DNA of 64,000 nucleotides from Limnohabitans radicicola. GTDB taxonomy: Bacteria; Pseudomonadota; Gammaproteobacteria; Burkholderiales; Burkholderiaceae_C. A model generated the notes under the pieces. The model did no database searches and was not told the origin of the DNA. It saw only the letters and a program-made list of their open reading frames with translations. The DNA is taken from NCBI RefSeq assembly GCF_014837235.1, contig NZ_JACYFT010000001.1, positions 509,688-573,687 of the forward strand, written 5' to 3'. Both the position numbers and the translations under genes were made by a program. Below, piece by piece: positions 42,071 to 51,637 of the stretch; position 1 is the first letter of the stretch; each line of letters begins with the position of its first letter.

Positions 42071-43036
42071 ATGAAATACACCTGCCTCGCCACCTTTTTG
42101 GCCACTGCCCTGATGGCCACGGCCTCCGCTCACGCCCAAACCTACCCCAGCAAACCCATCAAAGCGATCGTGCCTTTTGCCGCAGGCAGCGCCACCGACC
42201 AGATCGGCCGCGCCTTTGTGCAAAAGATGTCCGAACAACTGGGACAGCCCATCGTCATTGAAAACAAGGCCGGCGTGAACGGCATGCTGGGCGCTGACGC
42301 CGTGGCCAAGTCCGCACCTGACGGCTACACCCTCATGGTCGGCACCAACAGCACCAACGCCGCACTCAAGAGCCTGATGAAAAAGTTGCCCTACGACCAG
42401 GACACCGCTTTTGCACCCATCGGCTACATGGGCTCGGTGCCACTGATCGTGGCCGTCAACAACGACGTGCCCGTCAAAAACCTCAAGGAACTGGTCGCGG
42501 CCGCCAAAGCCAAACCCACCCAGCTCACGTTTGCCAGCGCAAGCACTTCGCAACGCGTGTCCACTGAAGTGCTGATGAGCATGTCGGGCATCCAGATGAC
42601 GCATGTGCCCTACAAGAGCGGCCCTGCGGCCATGACCGACCTGATCGGCGGCCAGGTGAACCTGTTCACCGCCGACTTTGCCGTGATGCTGCCCCAGGTC
42701 AAAGCGGGCAAGATCCGTGGCCTGGCGGTCACCTCCACACAACGCTCCAAAGCCATCCCCGAGCTGCCCACCGTCAACGAAGCCCTGGGCCTGAAAGACT
42801 ACGAACTGATCGCCTACTTTGCGATGTTTGCGCCTGCAGGCACCCCGGCCGACGTGATCGCCAAACTCAACAAAGCCCTGAACGCAGCGGCCGCTGACAA
42901 GGACATCATCGACAAGTTCTCGGCCATCGGCTTTGAAACCAGCCCCGGCACACCCGAGGCGCTGGCCCAGCGCAACAAGGCCGAAACCGCCAAGTGGGCC
43001 AAGGCCATTCGGGACGCGAAGATCGAAGCCGAGTGA
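42071..43036 (+). CDS. Bug-family (TctC-like) periplasmic solute-binding protein
   Basis: Bug proteins bind organic acids in the periplasm for tripartite tricarboxylate transporters or sensing. The 321-residue precursor has a Sec signal peptide (FLATALMATASAHAQ), then YPSKPIKAIVPFAAGSATDQIGR, the classical Bug N-terminus. The VGTNSTNAA and PYKSGPAAMTDLIGGQVNL motifs follow. An AGGA ribosome site precedes the ATG at 42071. No TctA or TctB membrane subunits are nearby. It follows the AtuA pair, which suggests uptake of a related acid. Confidence 0.92.
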   Translation: MKYTCLATFLATALMATASAHAQTYPSKPIKAIVPFAAGSATDQIGRAFVQKMSEQLGQPIVIENKAGVNGMLGADAVAKSAPDGYTLMVGTNSTNAALKSLMKKLPYDQDTAFAPIGYMGSVPLIVAVNNDVPVKNLKELVAAAKAKPTQLTFASASTSQRVSTEVLMSMSGIQMTHVPYKSGPAAMTDLIGGQVNLFTADFAVMLPQVKAGKIRGLAVTSTQRSKAIPELPTVNEALGLKDYELIAYFAMFAPAGTPADVIAKLNKALNAAAADKDIIDKFSAIGFETSPGTPEALAQRNKAETAKWAKAIRDAKIEAE

Positions 43037-43043
43037 GGACCGC

Positions 43044-43916
43044 TCAAGCGCTGACCCCATTCAGGGCTGGATAACGGTGCGACAGCAGGGTTTCCAGTCC
43101 AAATTCCTTGAGCAGTGCCTGCAAGCGCTCAGCCGCTGAGCGCTTTTTCTGGCCGGTGTACTTGGCCAAAATCAACTCGTTTTTCATCGAGTGCTCCCAG
43201 CCCACCAATTCGGTCACGGTGACCGCATAACCCTGTGACTCCAGGTACAGGCAGCGCAGCACGTTGGTCAGTTGACTGCCCACCTCGCGTGTGTGCAGGG
43301 GGTGACGCCACAGTTCGGCCAGGGGCGTGCGCTGCAGATTGAGCGCCTTGTGCTGGTTCAGCGCCCGGGCCAGCTCGGCCTGACAGCAAGGCACCAGCAC
43401 CATGTATTTGGCTTTCTTTTGCAGACCAAAGGCGATGGCGTCGTCGGTGGCGGTGTCGCAGGCGTGCAGCGCGGTGACCACATCGATCTGTTCAGGCAGC
43501 TCAGTGCTCTGGGTCGATTCGGCCACGCTCACGTTCAAAAAGCGCATGCGCTCAAAACCCAGGCGCTCGGCCAACTGGCGCGAGGACTCGACCAGCTCAC
43601 TGCGCGTTTCGATGCCGTAAATCGTGCCTTGGCCCAGCGCTTTGAAAAACAGGTCGTAAATGATGAAGCCCAGATACGACTTGCCTGCGCCGTGGTCGGC
43701 CAGTGTGGGGCCTTGGTCGCTGGCGGGCAGCTCCAGCAAGAGCTTTTCGATGAACTGGAACAGGTGGTACACCTGCTTGAGTTTGCGGCGCGAGTCTTGA
43801 TTCAGCTTGCCGTCGCGCGTGAGGATGTGCAGCTGTTTGAGCAACTCAACCGATTGCCCGGGGCGCACTTCGGGCGGCAGGGCTTGGCTGTCGAAAGTGG
43901 ATGGTTTTTTCTTCAT
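43044..43916 (-). CDS. SAM-dependent methyltransferase (GSTCD-like methyltransferase domain)
   Basis: The 290-residue product has the SAM-binding glycine-rich loop ADHGAGKSYLGF at residues 73-84. The acidic second motif IYGIETRSELVE follows, then TALHACDTATDDAI and VPCCQ, the last two being marks of the methyltransferase-32 group. A basic C-terminal helix region is present. It overlaps the DUF1415 gene by four bases. The target molecule is not known. Confidence 0.85.
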   Translation of the reverse strand: MKKKPSTFDSQALPPEVRPGQSVELLKQLHILTRDGKLNQDSRRKLKQVYHLFQFIEKLLLELPASDQGPTLADHGAGKSYLGFIIYDLFFKALGQGTIYGIETRSELVESSRQLAERLGFERMRFLNVSVAESTQSTELPEQIDVVTALHACDTATDDAIAFGLQKKAKYMVLVPCCQAELARALNQHKALNLQRTPLAELWRHPLHTREVGSQLTNVLRCLYLESQGYAVTVTELVGWEHSMKNELILAKYTGQKKRSAAERLQALLKEFGLETLLSHRYPALNGVSA

Positions 43917-44476
43917 GGTGTGGCATCCACATCGAGCTTTTTCCAGCCGTCCAGACCCAGCTTTTTCATCATCGCCATGTTGGTCTCGTAAATCATTTCG
44001 GCTTCGGGGAAGGCCTCCACTGCCCGATCGATGCTGGCCTCGCGGATCAAGTGCAGCGTGGGGTAAGGCGAGCGGTTGGTGAAGTTGGTGATGTCATCGG
44101 GCTCGGTGTCCGCGAACTGGAAGTCGGGGTGGAAACTCGCGATCTGGAATTCACCCTCCAGATCCAGCTCCTGCAGCACACCATCGGCCTCGTCCAGAAA
44201 GTCATTGAAGTCCAGAAAGTCGCGCAGCATGTGCGGCACGATCAGCAGCACGGTCTCGCGCTCCTCAGCAGGCAAAGCGGCCAGGGCCTGCAGTTGTTCA
44301 ATCAACTCATCACGCAGACCTTCCAGGCCTTTGGCTTCGCTCACGGCGTAGTGAATCTGGCCCTTGACGTGCGGGGCCTTGGCAAAGGGGCACAGGTTCA
44401 GACCGATCACGGCACGTTCGAGCCAGCGCACGGTGTCGGTGATCTCGATGGGAAGTTGGGGAGAAATTTCGGTCAT
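43913..44476 (-). CDS. DUF1415-family protein
   Basis: The 187-residue protein contains the family's conserved stretch WLERAVIGLNLCPFAKAP near the N-terminus and the central ERETVLLIVPHMLRDFLDFNDFL segment. NFTNRSPYPTLHLIRE follows. No catalytic motif can be read from it, and the function of the family is unknown. It is translationally linked to the methyltransferase gene downstream by an ATGA overlap. Confidence 0.85.
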   Translation of the reverse strand: MTEISPQLPIEITDTVRWLERAVIGLNLCPFAKAPHVKGQIHYAVSEAKGLEGLRDELIEQLQALAALPAEERETVLLIVPHMLRDFLDFNDFLDEADGVLQELDLEGEFQIASFHPDFQFADTEPDDITNFTNRSPYPTLHLIREASIDRAVEAFPEAEMIYETNMAMMKKLGLDGWKKLDVDATP

Positions 44477-44506
44477 GCACCGATTGTGCCTGTGCCTTGC
44501 AGCAGC

Positions 44507-45709
44507 TCAGGCAGCTTGTCGCGCCAGCAAGCGCCCAGCCAACCAAGCCAGGACAGCCCCACCCACACAACACCCCACCGTGACCAGTGGCGTGAGCTGC
44601 CACCCCCCCGCTTGCGCAGCCACCGCGGCCACCACGGGCGGCCCGACAAACTGGCCCAGCGCAGACAACTGCTGCACCCAGCCCACGGTGGTGGCCACCT
44701 GCTGCTCGCCCGGTGCCAGCCGCACCGCCAGGCCGAACAAAGTGCCCGGCACCAGACCACCCACGCTCGAGAACAAGAGCACCCCAGCAAAGCGCAGCCA
44801 AGGTGCGCCCTCAGTGAACGATGCAAAAGCCAGTGTGCTGCCCAAGGCCATCGCGCCAAAGCCCAGCCACAAGGTCGAGCGGGGTGCCCATCCGCGCTGC
44901 AGCAATCGGCCCGAGGCCATGTTGCCCGCCATGTTGACAGCCGCGGCCATGGCCGTGAGGACACCCAGCAGCGCCCCGCTCACGCCCGCTGCGGCATAAA
45001 TCGACGGCAAAAAGCCCACCACCGCCAGCCACTGGCCCGAATACATGCCAAAAGTGAGCGCCACCAGCCAAGGGCCGGGTGCGCTCAGGGTGCGGCGCAA
45101 ACGGGTCCAAGCGCCCTGACCTGCGGGGTCCGCATGGACGGGTGGGTCTGCAGGCACGGCACGCCACAGCCCCAAGGCCATGACCAGCGACACGACCGCA
45201 AACAGCCACCACCACGCCCCCCAGCCCCAGGCCGGAATGAACAGCGGCCCCAGCAGCAAAGCCAGTGCCGTGCCCGTGGGCATGTACGCACCCCACACGC
45301 CCAGCATGCCGGGCAGTTGCGCAGGCGGCACCAGACGGCGGATCAAGGCGGGGGCAGGCAAGGCCACCAGCAAAAAGCCCAGGCCTTCAAGGGCACGCAA
45401 GACCAGCAAGGCCTGCACCGAGGTGGCGAAACCGCCCAGGCCACTGGCCAGCGCCAGCATGCACAGGCCGCGCACCATGCTGCGTTTGAGGCCCATGCCG
45501 TCGGCCAGCAAACCCATGAACACCGCCAGGCTCAAGCCCGCCAGTTGCACGATGGACAGCAGAAAACCCGATTGCACCAGCGTGAGGCCCAACTCGGCTT
45601 GCAAGGCGGGCAAGGCTGGGGGCAGCTTGCCCACCTGTAGGGCGGCCACACCGCCTGCGGCCACCACCAGCCAGGCCACGCGCACAGGCTGTGCGCCAGA
45701 TGCACTCAC
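44507..45709 (-). CDS. Major facilitator superfamily transporter
   Basis: The 400-residue inner-membrane protein has twelve predicted membrane segments in two halves. The loop between segments two and three reads GLLADGMGLKRS, the MFS motif A, and RALEGLGFLLVALPAPALIRR is typical of segment four and five. The start codon is GTG at 45709, overlapping the dgt stop (GTGA). It is a possible organic-ion or nucleoside exporter; the substrate cannot be deduced. Confidence 0.88.
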   Translation of the reverse strand: MSASGAQPVRVAWLVVAAGGVAALQVGKLPPALPALQAELGLTLVQSGFLLSIVQLAGLSLAVFMGLLADGMGLKRSMVRGLCMLALASGLGGFATSVQALLVLRALEGLGFLLVALPAPALIRRLVPPAQLPGMLGVWGAYMPTGTALALLLGPLFIPAWGWGAWWWLFAVVSLVMALGLWRAVPADPPVHADPAGQGAWTRLRRTLSAPGPWLVALTFGMYSGQWLAVVGFLPSIYAAAGVSGALLGVLTAMAAAVNMAGNMASGRLLQRGWAPRSTLWLGFGAMALGSTLAFASFTEGAPWLRFAGVLLFSSVGGLVPGTLFGLAVRLAPGEQQVATTVGWVQQLSALGQFVGPPVVAAVAAQAGGWQLTPLVTVGCCVGGAVLAWLAGRLLARQAA

Positions 45710-46860
45710 AGCAGCTTGCGCCCCGTGAGGCGTTCGTGTTCGCGCAGCGCAAAGCGGTCGGTCATGCCCGCGATGTAGTCGGCCACTGCGCGGTGGCGGT
45801 CCTCACGGGCGGCAAACTCGGCGCGCATCTCGCTCGGCTGCGCCAAATAGGCATCGAACAATTCGCGCACGGCCTGCTTGGCCTGGCCCATGATCTGCGT
45901 GACCTGGGGGTGGCGGTAAAGGCTGGCAAACAAAAACCGCTTGAGCTCGGCGCTGCGGGTTTTCATCTCGTCCGAAAAACGCAGCAATGGCCCGGCCAGC
46001 CGCGCCTCGTCGGCCGTTTGCACGCCCGCTGCGGCAATCGCAGCGCGTGTGGTGTCGATCACGTCGTACACCTGCTCGCTGAGCATGCGGCGCGTGCTCT
46101 CGTACAGCCAGCGGCGCGGTTTGTCTTTGAGCTGCGGGTGCTCGGCCAGCGCCTGCAGGCGGTAGTGGTCAAACAGCGGCACCTCCTGCATCTGGTCCAG
46201 CGAGAGCAGGCCCGAGCGCACGCCGTCGTCGATGTCGTGCGCGTTGTAGGCAATCGCATCGGCCAGGTTGCACAACTGCGCCTCCAGACTGGGTTGGGTG
46301 CGGTCCAAAAAACGCCGGGCCACGCCCCCGGGCTCCAGCGCATCGATGGCCTCGGCGTTGGGGCGTGAGCAATGCTTGAGGATGCCTTCGCGGGTTTCAA
46401 AACTCAGGTTCAGGCCGTCGAACTCGGGGTAGCGCTCTTCAAGCTGGTCCACCACGCGCAGGCTTTGCAGGTTGTGCTCAAAGCCGCCGTGCTGTTCCAT
46501 GCACTCGTGCAACGCGTCCTGACCCGCATGGCCAAAAGGGGTGTGGCCCAGGTCGTGCGCCAGCGCCACGGCTTCCACCAGGTCTTCGTTCAGACCCAGG
46601 GCCCGCGCAATCGAGCGGCCCAGCTGCGCGACTTCGAGCGAGTGCGTGAGGCGCGTGCGGAACAGGTCGCCCTCGTGGTTGAGGAACACCTGGGTCTTGT
46701 AAACCAGGCGACGAAAAGCCGTGGAGTGGACGATGCGGTCACGGTCGCGCTGAAACGCGTTGCGCGTGGGCGCAGGCAGCTCGGCATGGTGACGCCCCCG
46801 GCTTTGCGACGAATGGCTGGCCCAAGGGGCCAGGCCGGATGAGTTGCGGCGGTCAGGCAC
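45706..46860 (-). CDS. dgt: dGTPase-like HD-domain triphosphohydrolase
   Basis: These enzymes hydrolyse dGTP or other dNTPs to nucleoside and triphosphate. The product has 384 residues from the GTG at 46860 (or 388 from a TTG at 46872). The N-terminal QSRGR and [15 protein letters not shown] blocks are diagnostic. The HD metal site is HSLEVAQ with [15 protein letters not shown]. It overlaps the aroB 3' end, so translation is coupled. No ATG start is present. The deoxyguanosine specificity is from family knowledge. Confidence 0.9.
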   Translation of the reverse strand: MPDRRNSSGLAPWASHSSQSRGRHHAELPAPTRNAFQRDRDRIVHSTAFRRLVYKTQVFLNHEGDLFRTRLTHSLEVAQLGRSIARALGLNEDLVEAVALAHDLGHTPFGHAGQDALHECMEQHGGFEHNLQSLRVVDQLEERYPEFDGLNLSFETREGILKHCSRPNAEAIDALEPGGVARRFLDRTQPSLEAQLCNLADAIAYNAHDIDDGVRSGLLSLDQMQEVPLFDHYRLQALAEHPQLKDKPRRWLYESTRRMLSEQVYDVIDTTRAAIAAAGVQTADEARLAGPLLRFSDEMKTRSAELKRFLFASLYRHPQVTQIMGQAKQAVRELFDAYLAQPSEMRAEFAAREDRHRAVADYIAGMTDRFALREHERLTGRKLL

Positions 46861-47965
46861 AGCAGGCGTCAATCACATCGCGCACCACCGCGTCGGGCGC
46901 ACCCTGCACAGCCGCTTGGCCAGGGCCGTTGATGACCACAAATTGGATGTCGCCGCCCACGGCCTTTTTGTCCAAGCGCATGTGCGCGATGTAGTCGCCG
47001 GCATTGTCACTGGCGTGCAGAACCGGCCCACGCACAGGCAGCCCGGCGCGCTCAATAAGTGCTTTGAGGCGCGTCACAAAACCAGCATCGACCTTGCCCA
47101 GGCGCTGCGACAGCTCGGCGGCCATGACCATGCCGCACCCCACGGCCTCGCCGTGCAGCCAAACGCCAAAGCCCAGTCCCGCCTCAACAGCGTGGCCAAA
47201 GGTGTGGCCAAAGTTCAGGATGGCGCGCAGACCCGCTTCGCGCTCGTCCTGCCCCACCACCCAGGCCTTGATCTCGCAGCTGCGCTTGACGGCATGGGCC
47301 AGTGCGGCTGGTTCACGCGCCATGAGCGCACCGATGTGGGCTTCGATCCAAGCCAAAAAGTCCATGTCGGCGATTGGGCCGTATTTGATGACTTCAGCCA
47401 GCCCGGCGCTGAGCTCGCGCTCGGGCAGGGTCTTGAGGGTGTCCAGGTCACACACCACCCGTACCGGCTGGTAGAACGCGCCGATCATGTTCTTGCCCAG
47501 CGGGTGGTTGATCGCGGTCTTGCCGCCCACCGACGAGTCGACCTGTGACAGCAGCGTGGTGGGCACCTGCACAAAGGGCACGCCACGCATGTAGCTGGCC
47601 GCAGCAAAGCCGGTCATGTCACCGATCACGCCACCGCCCAGGGCAAACAACACCGTCTTGCGGTCGCAGCCCCTGGCCAGCAAGGCATCAAAAATCAGGT
47701 TCAGGGTCTGCCAGTCCTTGTGCGCTTCACCATCGGGCAGCACCACGGTGTGGATCTGCTTGTAATGCGGGGCCAAGGCCGTGCGCAGCTGCGCTTCGTA
47801 GAGCGGGGCCACCGTGTCGTTGGTGACGATCATCGCGGCCTGCGCTTTGGGCAAACCCGCCCAAGTTTCAGGACGGGCCAAGAGGCCGGCGCCGATCTGG
47901 ATGTCGTAGCTGCGGTCGCCAAGCGCAATGGCGACGGTTTCAATGGGGAAAGGATGCTGAGCCAT
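46853..47965 (-). CDS. aroB: 3-dehydroquinate synthase AroB
   Basis: AroB cyclises DAHP to 3-dehydroquinate, step two of the shikimate pathway. The 370-residue NAD- and metal-dependent enzyme has the [19 protein letters not shown] loop and [19 protein letters not shown]. The metal ligands are in EVIKYG and [12 protein letters not shown]. The ATG at 47965 is preferred to one three codons upstream. It lies 50 bases after aroK, the usual aroK-aroB pair. Confidence 0.97.
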   Translation of the reverse strand: MAQHPFPIETVAIALGDRSYDIQIGAGLLARPETWAGLPKAQAAMIVTNDTVAPLYEAQLRTALAPHYKQIHTVVLPDGEAHKDWQTLNLIFDALLARGCDRKTVLFALGGGVIGDMTGFAAASYMRGVPFVQVPTTLLSQVDSSVGGKTAINHPLGKNMIGAFYQPVRVVCDLDTLKTLPERELSAGLAEVIKYGPIADMDFLAWIEAHIGALMAREPAALAHAVKRSCEIKAWVVGQDEREAGLRAILNFGHTFGHAVEAGLGFGVWLHGEAVGCGMVMAAELSQRLGKVDAGFVTRLKALIERAGLPVRGPVLHASDNAGDYIAHMRLDKKAVGGDIQFVVINGPGQAAVQGAPDAVVRDVIDACCA

Positions 47966-48015
47966 AGCCCTCAAGTGTAGGGCCTGGGCAGACCTGCCAC
48001 GGTGCCCGTGCTGCG

Positions 48016-48567
48016 TCAGGAAGCGGCAGGGGAATGGGTCTGGGTGCGCGCAGGCAGGTGCCCGGCCAGCTCCAGCTGCATCAGGATCATGTTGACCAGG
48101 GTGGACACCGAGGGGCGTCCTGTTTCGATCACAAAGTGCGCGGCATCACGGTACAGCGGATCACGCGCGTCATAGAGCGCACGCAAGCGCGAGAGCGGGT
48201 CTTCCACCTGCAAGAGCGGACGCACCGTGTCGTGGCGCAAGCGGCGGTACACGTCTTCGGGTGATGAGCGCAGGTAAATCACCTGCCCCCGGTCGTGCAA
48301 ATGGCGGCGGTTGGCCTCGCGCAGCACCGAGCCGCCACCTGTGGACAAGACCCCCTGGTGGTGCTGGCTCAGGTCGTCGAGCACGGCTTGTTCGACATCG
48401 CGGAAAGCCTCTTCGCCTTCGCGGGCAAAGTACTCGCGGATCGAGCAGCCCAGGCGGTCTTCGATCACGTGGTCCGAGTCGACAAAAGGCACACCGAGAC
48501 GGCGCGCCAGCTGGCGCCCGATGGTGGTTTTGCCCGAGCCCGGAAGGCCCACGAAGATGATGGTCAA
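48016..48567 (-). CDS. aroK: Shikimate kinase AroK
   Basis: AroK phosphorylates shikimate, step five of the pathway. The 183-residue P-loop kinase has GLPGSGKTT at residues 7-15. The shikimate-binding VDSDHVIE and FREEGEEAFR-like motif ([13 protein letters not shown]), and the [13 protein letters not shown] loop follow. The start codon appears to be TTG at 48567, since no ATG lies upstream of the P-loop. It precedes aroB and follows pilQ, as in many proteobacteria. Confidence 0.96.
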   Translation of the reverse strand: MTIIFVGLPGSGKTTIGRQLARRLGVPFVDSDHVIEDRLGCSIREYFAREGEEAFRDVEQAVLDDLSQHHQGVLSTGGGSVLREANRRHLHDRGQVIYLRSSPEDVYRRLRHDTVRPLLQVEDPLSRLRALYDARDPLYRDAAHFVIETGRPSVSTLVNMILMQLELAGHLPARTQTHSPAAS

Positions 48568-48676
48568 GACAGTCTCACACGCGAAAAGCAGGCGTCTGGC
48601 GGCCCCTCAAAGGCCTGTGCGCCGGAGGTGCAAGTGTATTCGACGCAGCGTTCAGCCCCCGCCAGGCTTACTCGGT

Positions 48677-50146
48677 TCAGCGCTTGACCGCGGGGGCCTG
48701 TGGACTCGCTGGCCTGGGGTCGGGTGCACCCGCCACCGGCCCCACCATGTCGGCCGCAGGCGTGCTGTCGGCCATCACCCGGGGCGTCAGGAACACCAGC
48801 AACTCGCTTTTGCGGCGGGTCTGCTGGCGGTTGCGAAACAACCAGCCCACCAGTGGCACATCGCCCAGGCTGGGCACTTTGGCCTCGTCGCTTTTGTCGG
48901 CGTCTTCAAAAATGCCCCCCAGCACCACCGTGCCACCGTCCTGCACGCGCACCTGGGTTTTGACGTGCTTGGTGTTGATCGCATACCCGGCGGTGGTCAG
49001 TTGCCCCACGCTGTCGCGGTTGACGTCCACCTCCAGCACCACCGAGCCGTCGGGCGTGATCTGCGGTGTGACTTCGAGCTTGAGGTTGGCCTTGCGGAAG
49101 GTGATGGACGTCATCGTGGTGCCACCCGTGGCTGCAGCCGTCTGGTAGGGCAACTCGGTGCCCTGCTCGATCAGAGCCTTGGTCTGGTCGGCGGTGATGA
49201 CCCGTGGGCGCGAGACCACCTTGCCCCGGCCATCGGCCTCGAGCGCCGACAACTCCAGGTTGAGGAATTTGTCGGCCGCCGGGTTGAACAAGGACACGGC
49301 AAAGCTGGCAGGGCTCACCAAGGTTTGGCCTGCGTTGCCTGCGGCCAGCGCCACCTGGTTGCCGGTGACCACGCCCGCGCCGGTGGTGGCGTTGGTCGCG
49401 CCCAGCGCCAAGGTGCGGCCGCCCACAGCACCCGTGCTGCCCGCGCCCCAGCGCACGCCGAGCGACTCGCCAAACTGGTCATCGGCCTCAACGATGCGCG
49501 CCTCGATCAGGACTTGGCGCACTGGCACATCGAGCCGGGCAACCATCTGCTGCAATTCGGCCAGGCGGGCGGGCACATCCGAGATGAACAGCTGGTTCGT
49601 TCGCGGCTCGGCCAGAACGCTGCCGCGTGCGCTGAGCCAGCGCGCAGTCGATGCACCCGAGCCGCCCCCCACAGGGCCGCCACCCTGCAAGCGCTGCGCC
49701 ACCTCGGTGGCCCGGGTGTATTGCAGGCGCAGCGCCAACATGTGCAAGGGGCTCACAGCCTCCAGGGCCGTTTGCGCTTCGAGGTGTTTTTTCTCGCGCT
49801 GCAGCCATTCGTCTTGCGGCGCCACCCAGATCACCCGCCCTTCCTGGCGCGAAACCAACCCCTTGGACTGCAGCACGATCTGCAAAGCCTGCGGCCAGGG
49901 CACGTCTTTGAGCCGGACCGACACACTGCCCGTCACGGCGTCGGTGGTCACGACGTTCAAGCCGGTGAAGTCGGCAAACACCTGCATGAGTGCGCGCAAC
50001 TCGATGTTCTGGAAGTTCAGGCTGATCGGCGCATCCGCCGCCACTTGCGCGGCAGCGGGTGGCGCAACGTCCGCCACCGGGGCCGCACCCGCCGCGGGCC
50101 AGAGCAAACACACCAGCACAGGGCCGCAGATTTTGAATGTGGTCAT
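48677..50146 (-). CDS. pilQ: Short secretin PilQ/HofQ-like
   Basis: This outer-membrane channel protein serves type IV pilus or DNA uptake. The 489-residue product has a signal peptide (PVLVCLLWPAAGAAP) and an STN domain at about 40-110 (ISLNFQNIELRALMQVFADF). An N1-type domain precedes the secretin core, with LIEARIVEADDQFGESLG, GKVVSRPRVIT and VPSLGDVPLVGWLF. The usual N-terminal AMIN domains that bind peptidoglycan are missing. It starts at 50146, overlapping the preceding gene by four bases. It is much shorter than typical PilQ (about 700) and close to E. coli HofQ. Confidence 0.92.
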   Translation of the reverse strand: MTTFKICGPVLVCLLWPAAGAAPVADVAPPAAAQVAADAPISLNFQNIELRALMQVFADFTGLNVVTTDAVTGSVSVRLKDVPWPQALQIVLQSKGLVSRQEGRVIWVAPQDEWLQREKKHLEAQTALEAVSPLHMLALRLQYTRATEVAQRLQGGGPVGGGSGASTARWLSARGSVLAEPRTNQLFISDVPARLAELQQMVARLDVPVRQVLIEARIVEADDQFGESLGVRWGAGSTGAVGGRTLALGATNATTGAGVVTGNQVALAAGNAGQTLVSPASFAVSLFNPAADKFLNLELSALEADGRGKVVSRPRVITADQTKALIEQGTELPYQTAAATGGTTMTSITFRKANLKLEVTPQITPDGSVVLEVDVNRDSVGQLTTAGYAINTKHVKTQVRVQDGGTVVLGGIFEDADKSDEAKVPSLGDVPLVGWLFRNRQQTRRKSELLVFLTPRVMADSTPAADMVGPVAGAPDPRPASPQAPAVKR

Positions 50147-51063
50147 GGCGAAACCCCTTGCAAACGCAACATGTGCACCCCACCCGGGGGCTTGAGCGCT
50201 TGCAGCGCCACCGAGTCCGGGTGAATGGTTTGGATGCGGTAACCCTCTTGCGCGACAGACGCACCCGGCCCCAGCACCGCCCAGTGCGGCCCGGCGGCCA
50301 GCACCGCTTGCCAGCGACCATCCTGCTGCCAAACACCCAACAGGCGGGTCTGGTCCAATGTCCAGTGACGCGGATCGGCAGACAGCCAAGCGGGCTCCGA
50401 AGCATTCGGGGCCCGGCCCAGCTCGACCACAAAGGGGTCTGCAAGGCCCGCCGAACCCCGCCGGGCTGCCGCATCCCAGTGGGCGGGCCAGGCCTCGCCA
50501 CTGGCTGGCCCCGGGCGCAACCACACACGCCACACGCCGTCCCACTGCAAATGCCCAGTTGACCCGCTCACACTCACACTCAAACGGTCCAGCGACCAAA
50601 CCGGACCTGCATCGGTCAAGGAAGCCCAAGCGCTGGCCATGTCCGAGTACCGCCCCTGCATGCGCACGGCCACCGCCTGGCTGGGCAAAGGCCCAACTTC
50701 TTGCAGTGCCTGCGGCCGCAAGGCTTCCAGCTGCAAGCCCTGCTGTTGCAAGCCTTTTTGCAACACAAGCCACAGACCGGGCGCATCGCGCACATCCGGC
50801 AGGCGCTCTATCAGGGCCGGGGCATCTGATGCGCGTGCTTCGCGGGCTGTTGACACCTTCCCCGCGGGTGCTCTCGCACCCGGGCTCACATCTTGCAGGG
50901 CTTGCACCTTCTGACGCAGCTGCGCGTGCGCCTCGAATTCGTCCATGGCCCACACCATCACCAGCCCCAAACCTGCCAGGCAGGCCGCCAGGGCCCAAGC
51001 CCAACGGTGCAAGCCTCCCAAGAGCAAGGCGCGAACAGCCGCCGATGACTCGATCCTGCTCAT
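50143..51063 (-). CDS. Fused PilO-PilP protein
   Basis: One 306-residue protein appears to combine two alignment-complex subunits. Residues 21-40 form a membrane helix (AWALAACLAGLGLVMVW) and 41-60 a charged coiled-coil stretch. About 88-190 look like the PilO ferredoxin-like fold, including LWLVLQKGLQQQGLQLEAL. Residues 209-306 match PilP: ADPF, then TRLLGVWQQDGRWQAVLAAG and VLGPGASVAQEGYRIQTI. There is no internal stop, frameshift or second start with a lipobox. An alternative GTG start lies six codons upstream. The division is judged by eye from family patterns. Confidence 0.78.
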   Translation of the reverse strand: MSRIESSAAVRALLLGGLHRWAWALAACLAGLGLVMVWAMDEFEAHAQLRQKVQALQDVSPGARAPAGKVSTAREARASDAPALIERLPDVRDAPGLWLVLQKGLQQQGLQLEALRPQALQEVGPLPSQAVAVRMQGRYSDMASAWASLTDAGPVWSLDRLSVSVSGSTGHLQWDGVWRVWLRPGPASGEAWPAHWDAAARRGSAGLADPFVVELGRAPNASEPAWLSADPRHWTLDQTRLLGVWQQDGRWQAVLAAGPHWAVLGPGASVAQEGYRIQTIHPDSVALQALKPPGGVHMLRLQGVSP

Positions 51064-51070
51064 GGCGTCC

Positions 51071-51637
51071 TCATGGCGCACGCCGGGTTGTAGAGGACGT
51101 CAATGACGGCCAGGGGCCATGCCACACAAACAGTTGGCCTGTGTCCGCAGGACTGGCCACCAGACTGACCAAGGTCAAGGGACTTTGCAGCTTCTCGGAC
51201 AAGCGCAACTGCGCCGTGATCAAGGCTTGGGCATCGCGTGTGCGGCCCTGCAGCTCCAGCCGGTCGCCGTCCACCTGCAGGCGTTCCAAAGCCCAGCCAG
51301 TGCGTCCGGCTTCTTGCATCACCGCTTGGTGCAGACGAACCCAAGCCTCTTGGTGTTGCTGCACTTGCCGCAAAAATGCCTGCTGGCGTTGGGCCAGGGC
51401 CTGTGCCTCCTGCCGGGTTTGGTCTTCCCGCGCCTGCGCCTGCTGCCGCACACTTTGGGCCATCAGCCTGTCATGCTCAGACGACAGCGCATCCAGGTTC
51501 TGACGCACCCCATACAGCACGCCCCAGCCCATGGCCAGTCCGACCCAGCCGCCTGCCAAGGCCGAAGCCCAGCGCCAACGCAGGCGGCGCTGGCGGGCCT
51601 GCATGGGGTGATGGAGCAAATTGAAAGCGGTGTTCAT
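51071..51637 (-). CDS. pilN: Type IV pilus assembly protein PilN
   Basis: PilN is an inner-membrane alignment subunit that links PilM to PilO. The 188-residue product starts NTAFNLLHHPMQARQRR, similar to the short PilN cytoplasmic motif that binds PilM. A membrane helix ASALAGGWVGLAMGWGVLYG follows at 30-49. A long glutamine- and arginine-rich coiled coil (about 55-110) and a small beta-alpha domain end it. The ATG overlaps the pilM stop by four bases. Sequence similarity is modest, and order supports the call. Confidence 0.8.
   Translation of the reverse strand: MNTAFNLLHHPMQARQRRLRWRWASALAGGWVGLAMGWGVLYGVRQNLDALSSEHDRLMAQSVRQQAQAREDQTRQEAQALAQRQQAFLRQVQQHQEAWVRLHQAVMQEAGRTGWALERLQVDGDRLELQGRTRDAQALITAQLRLSEKLQSPLTLVSLVASPADTGQLFVWHGPWPSLTSSTTRRAP

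Noticed and set aside
50147..51004. In-frame N-terminal extension of the pilQ frame, which might have encoded AMIN domains
   Set aside because: The extension overlaps the fused OP gene, and its sequence is low-complexity with no AMIN pattern. The start with a signal peptide is at 50146.
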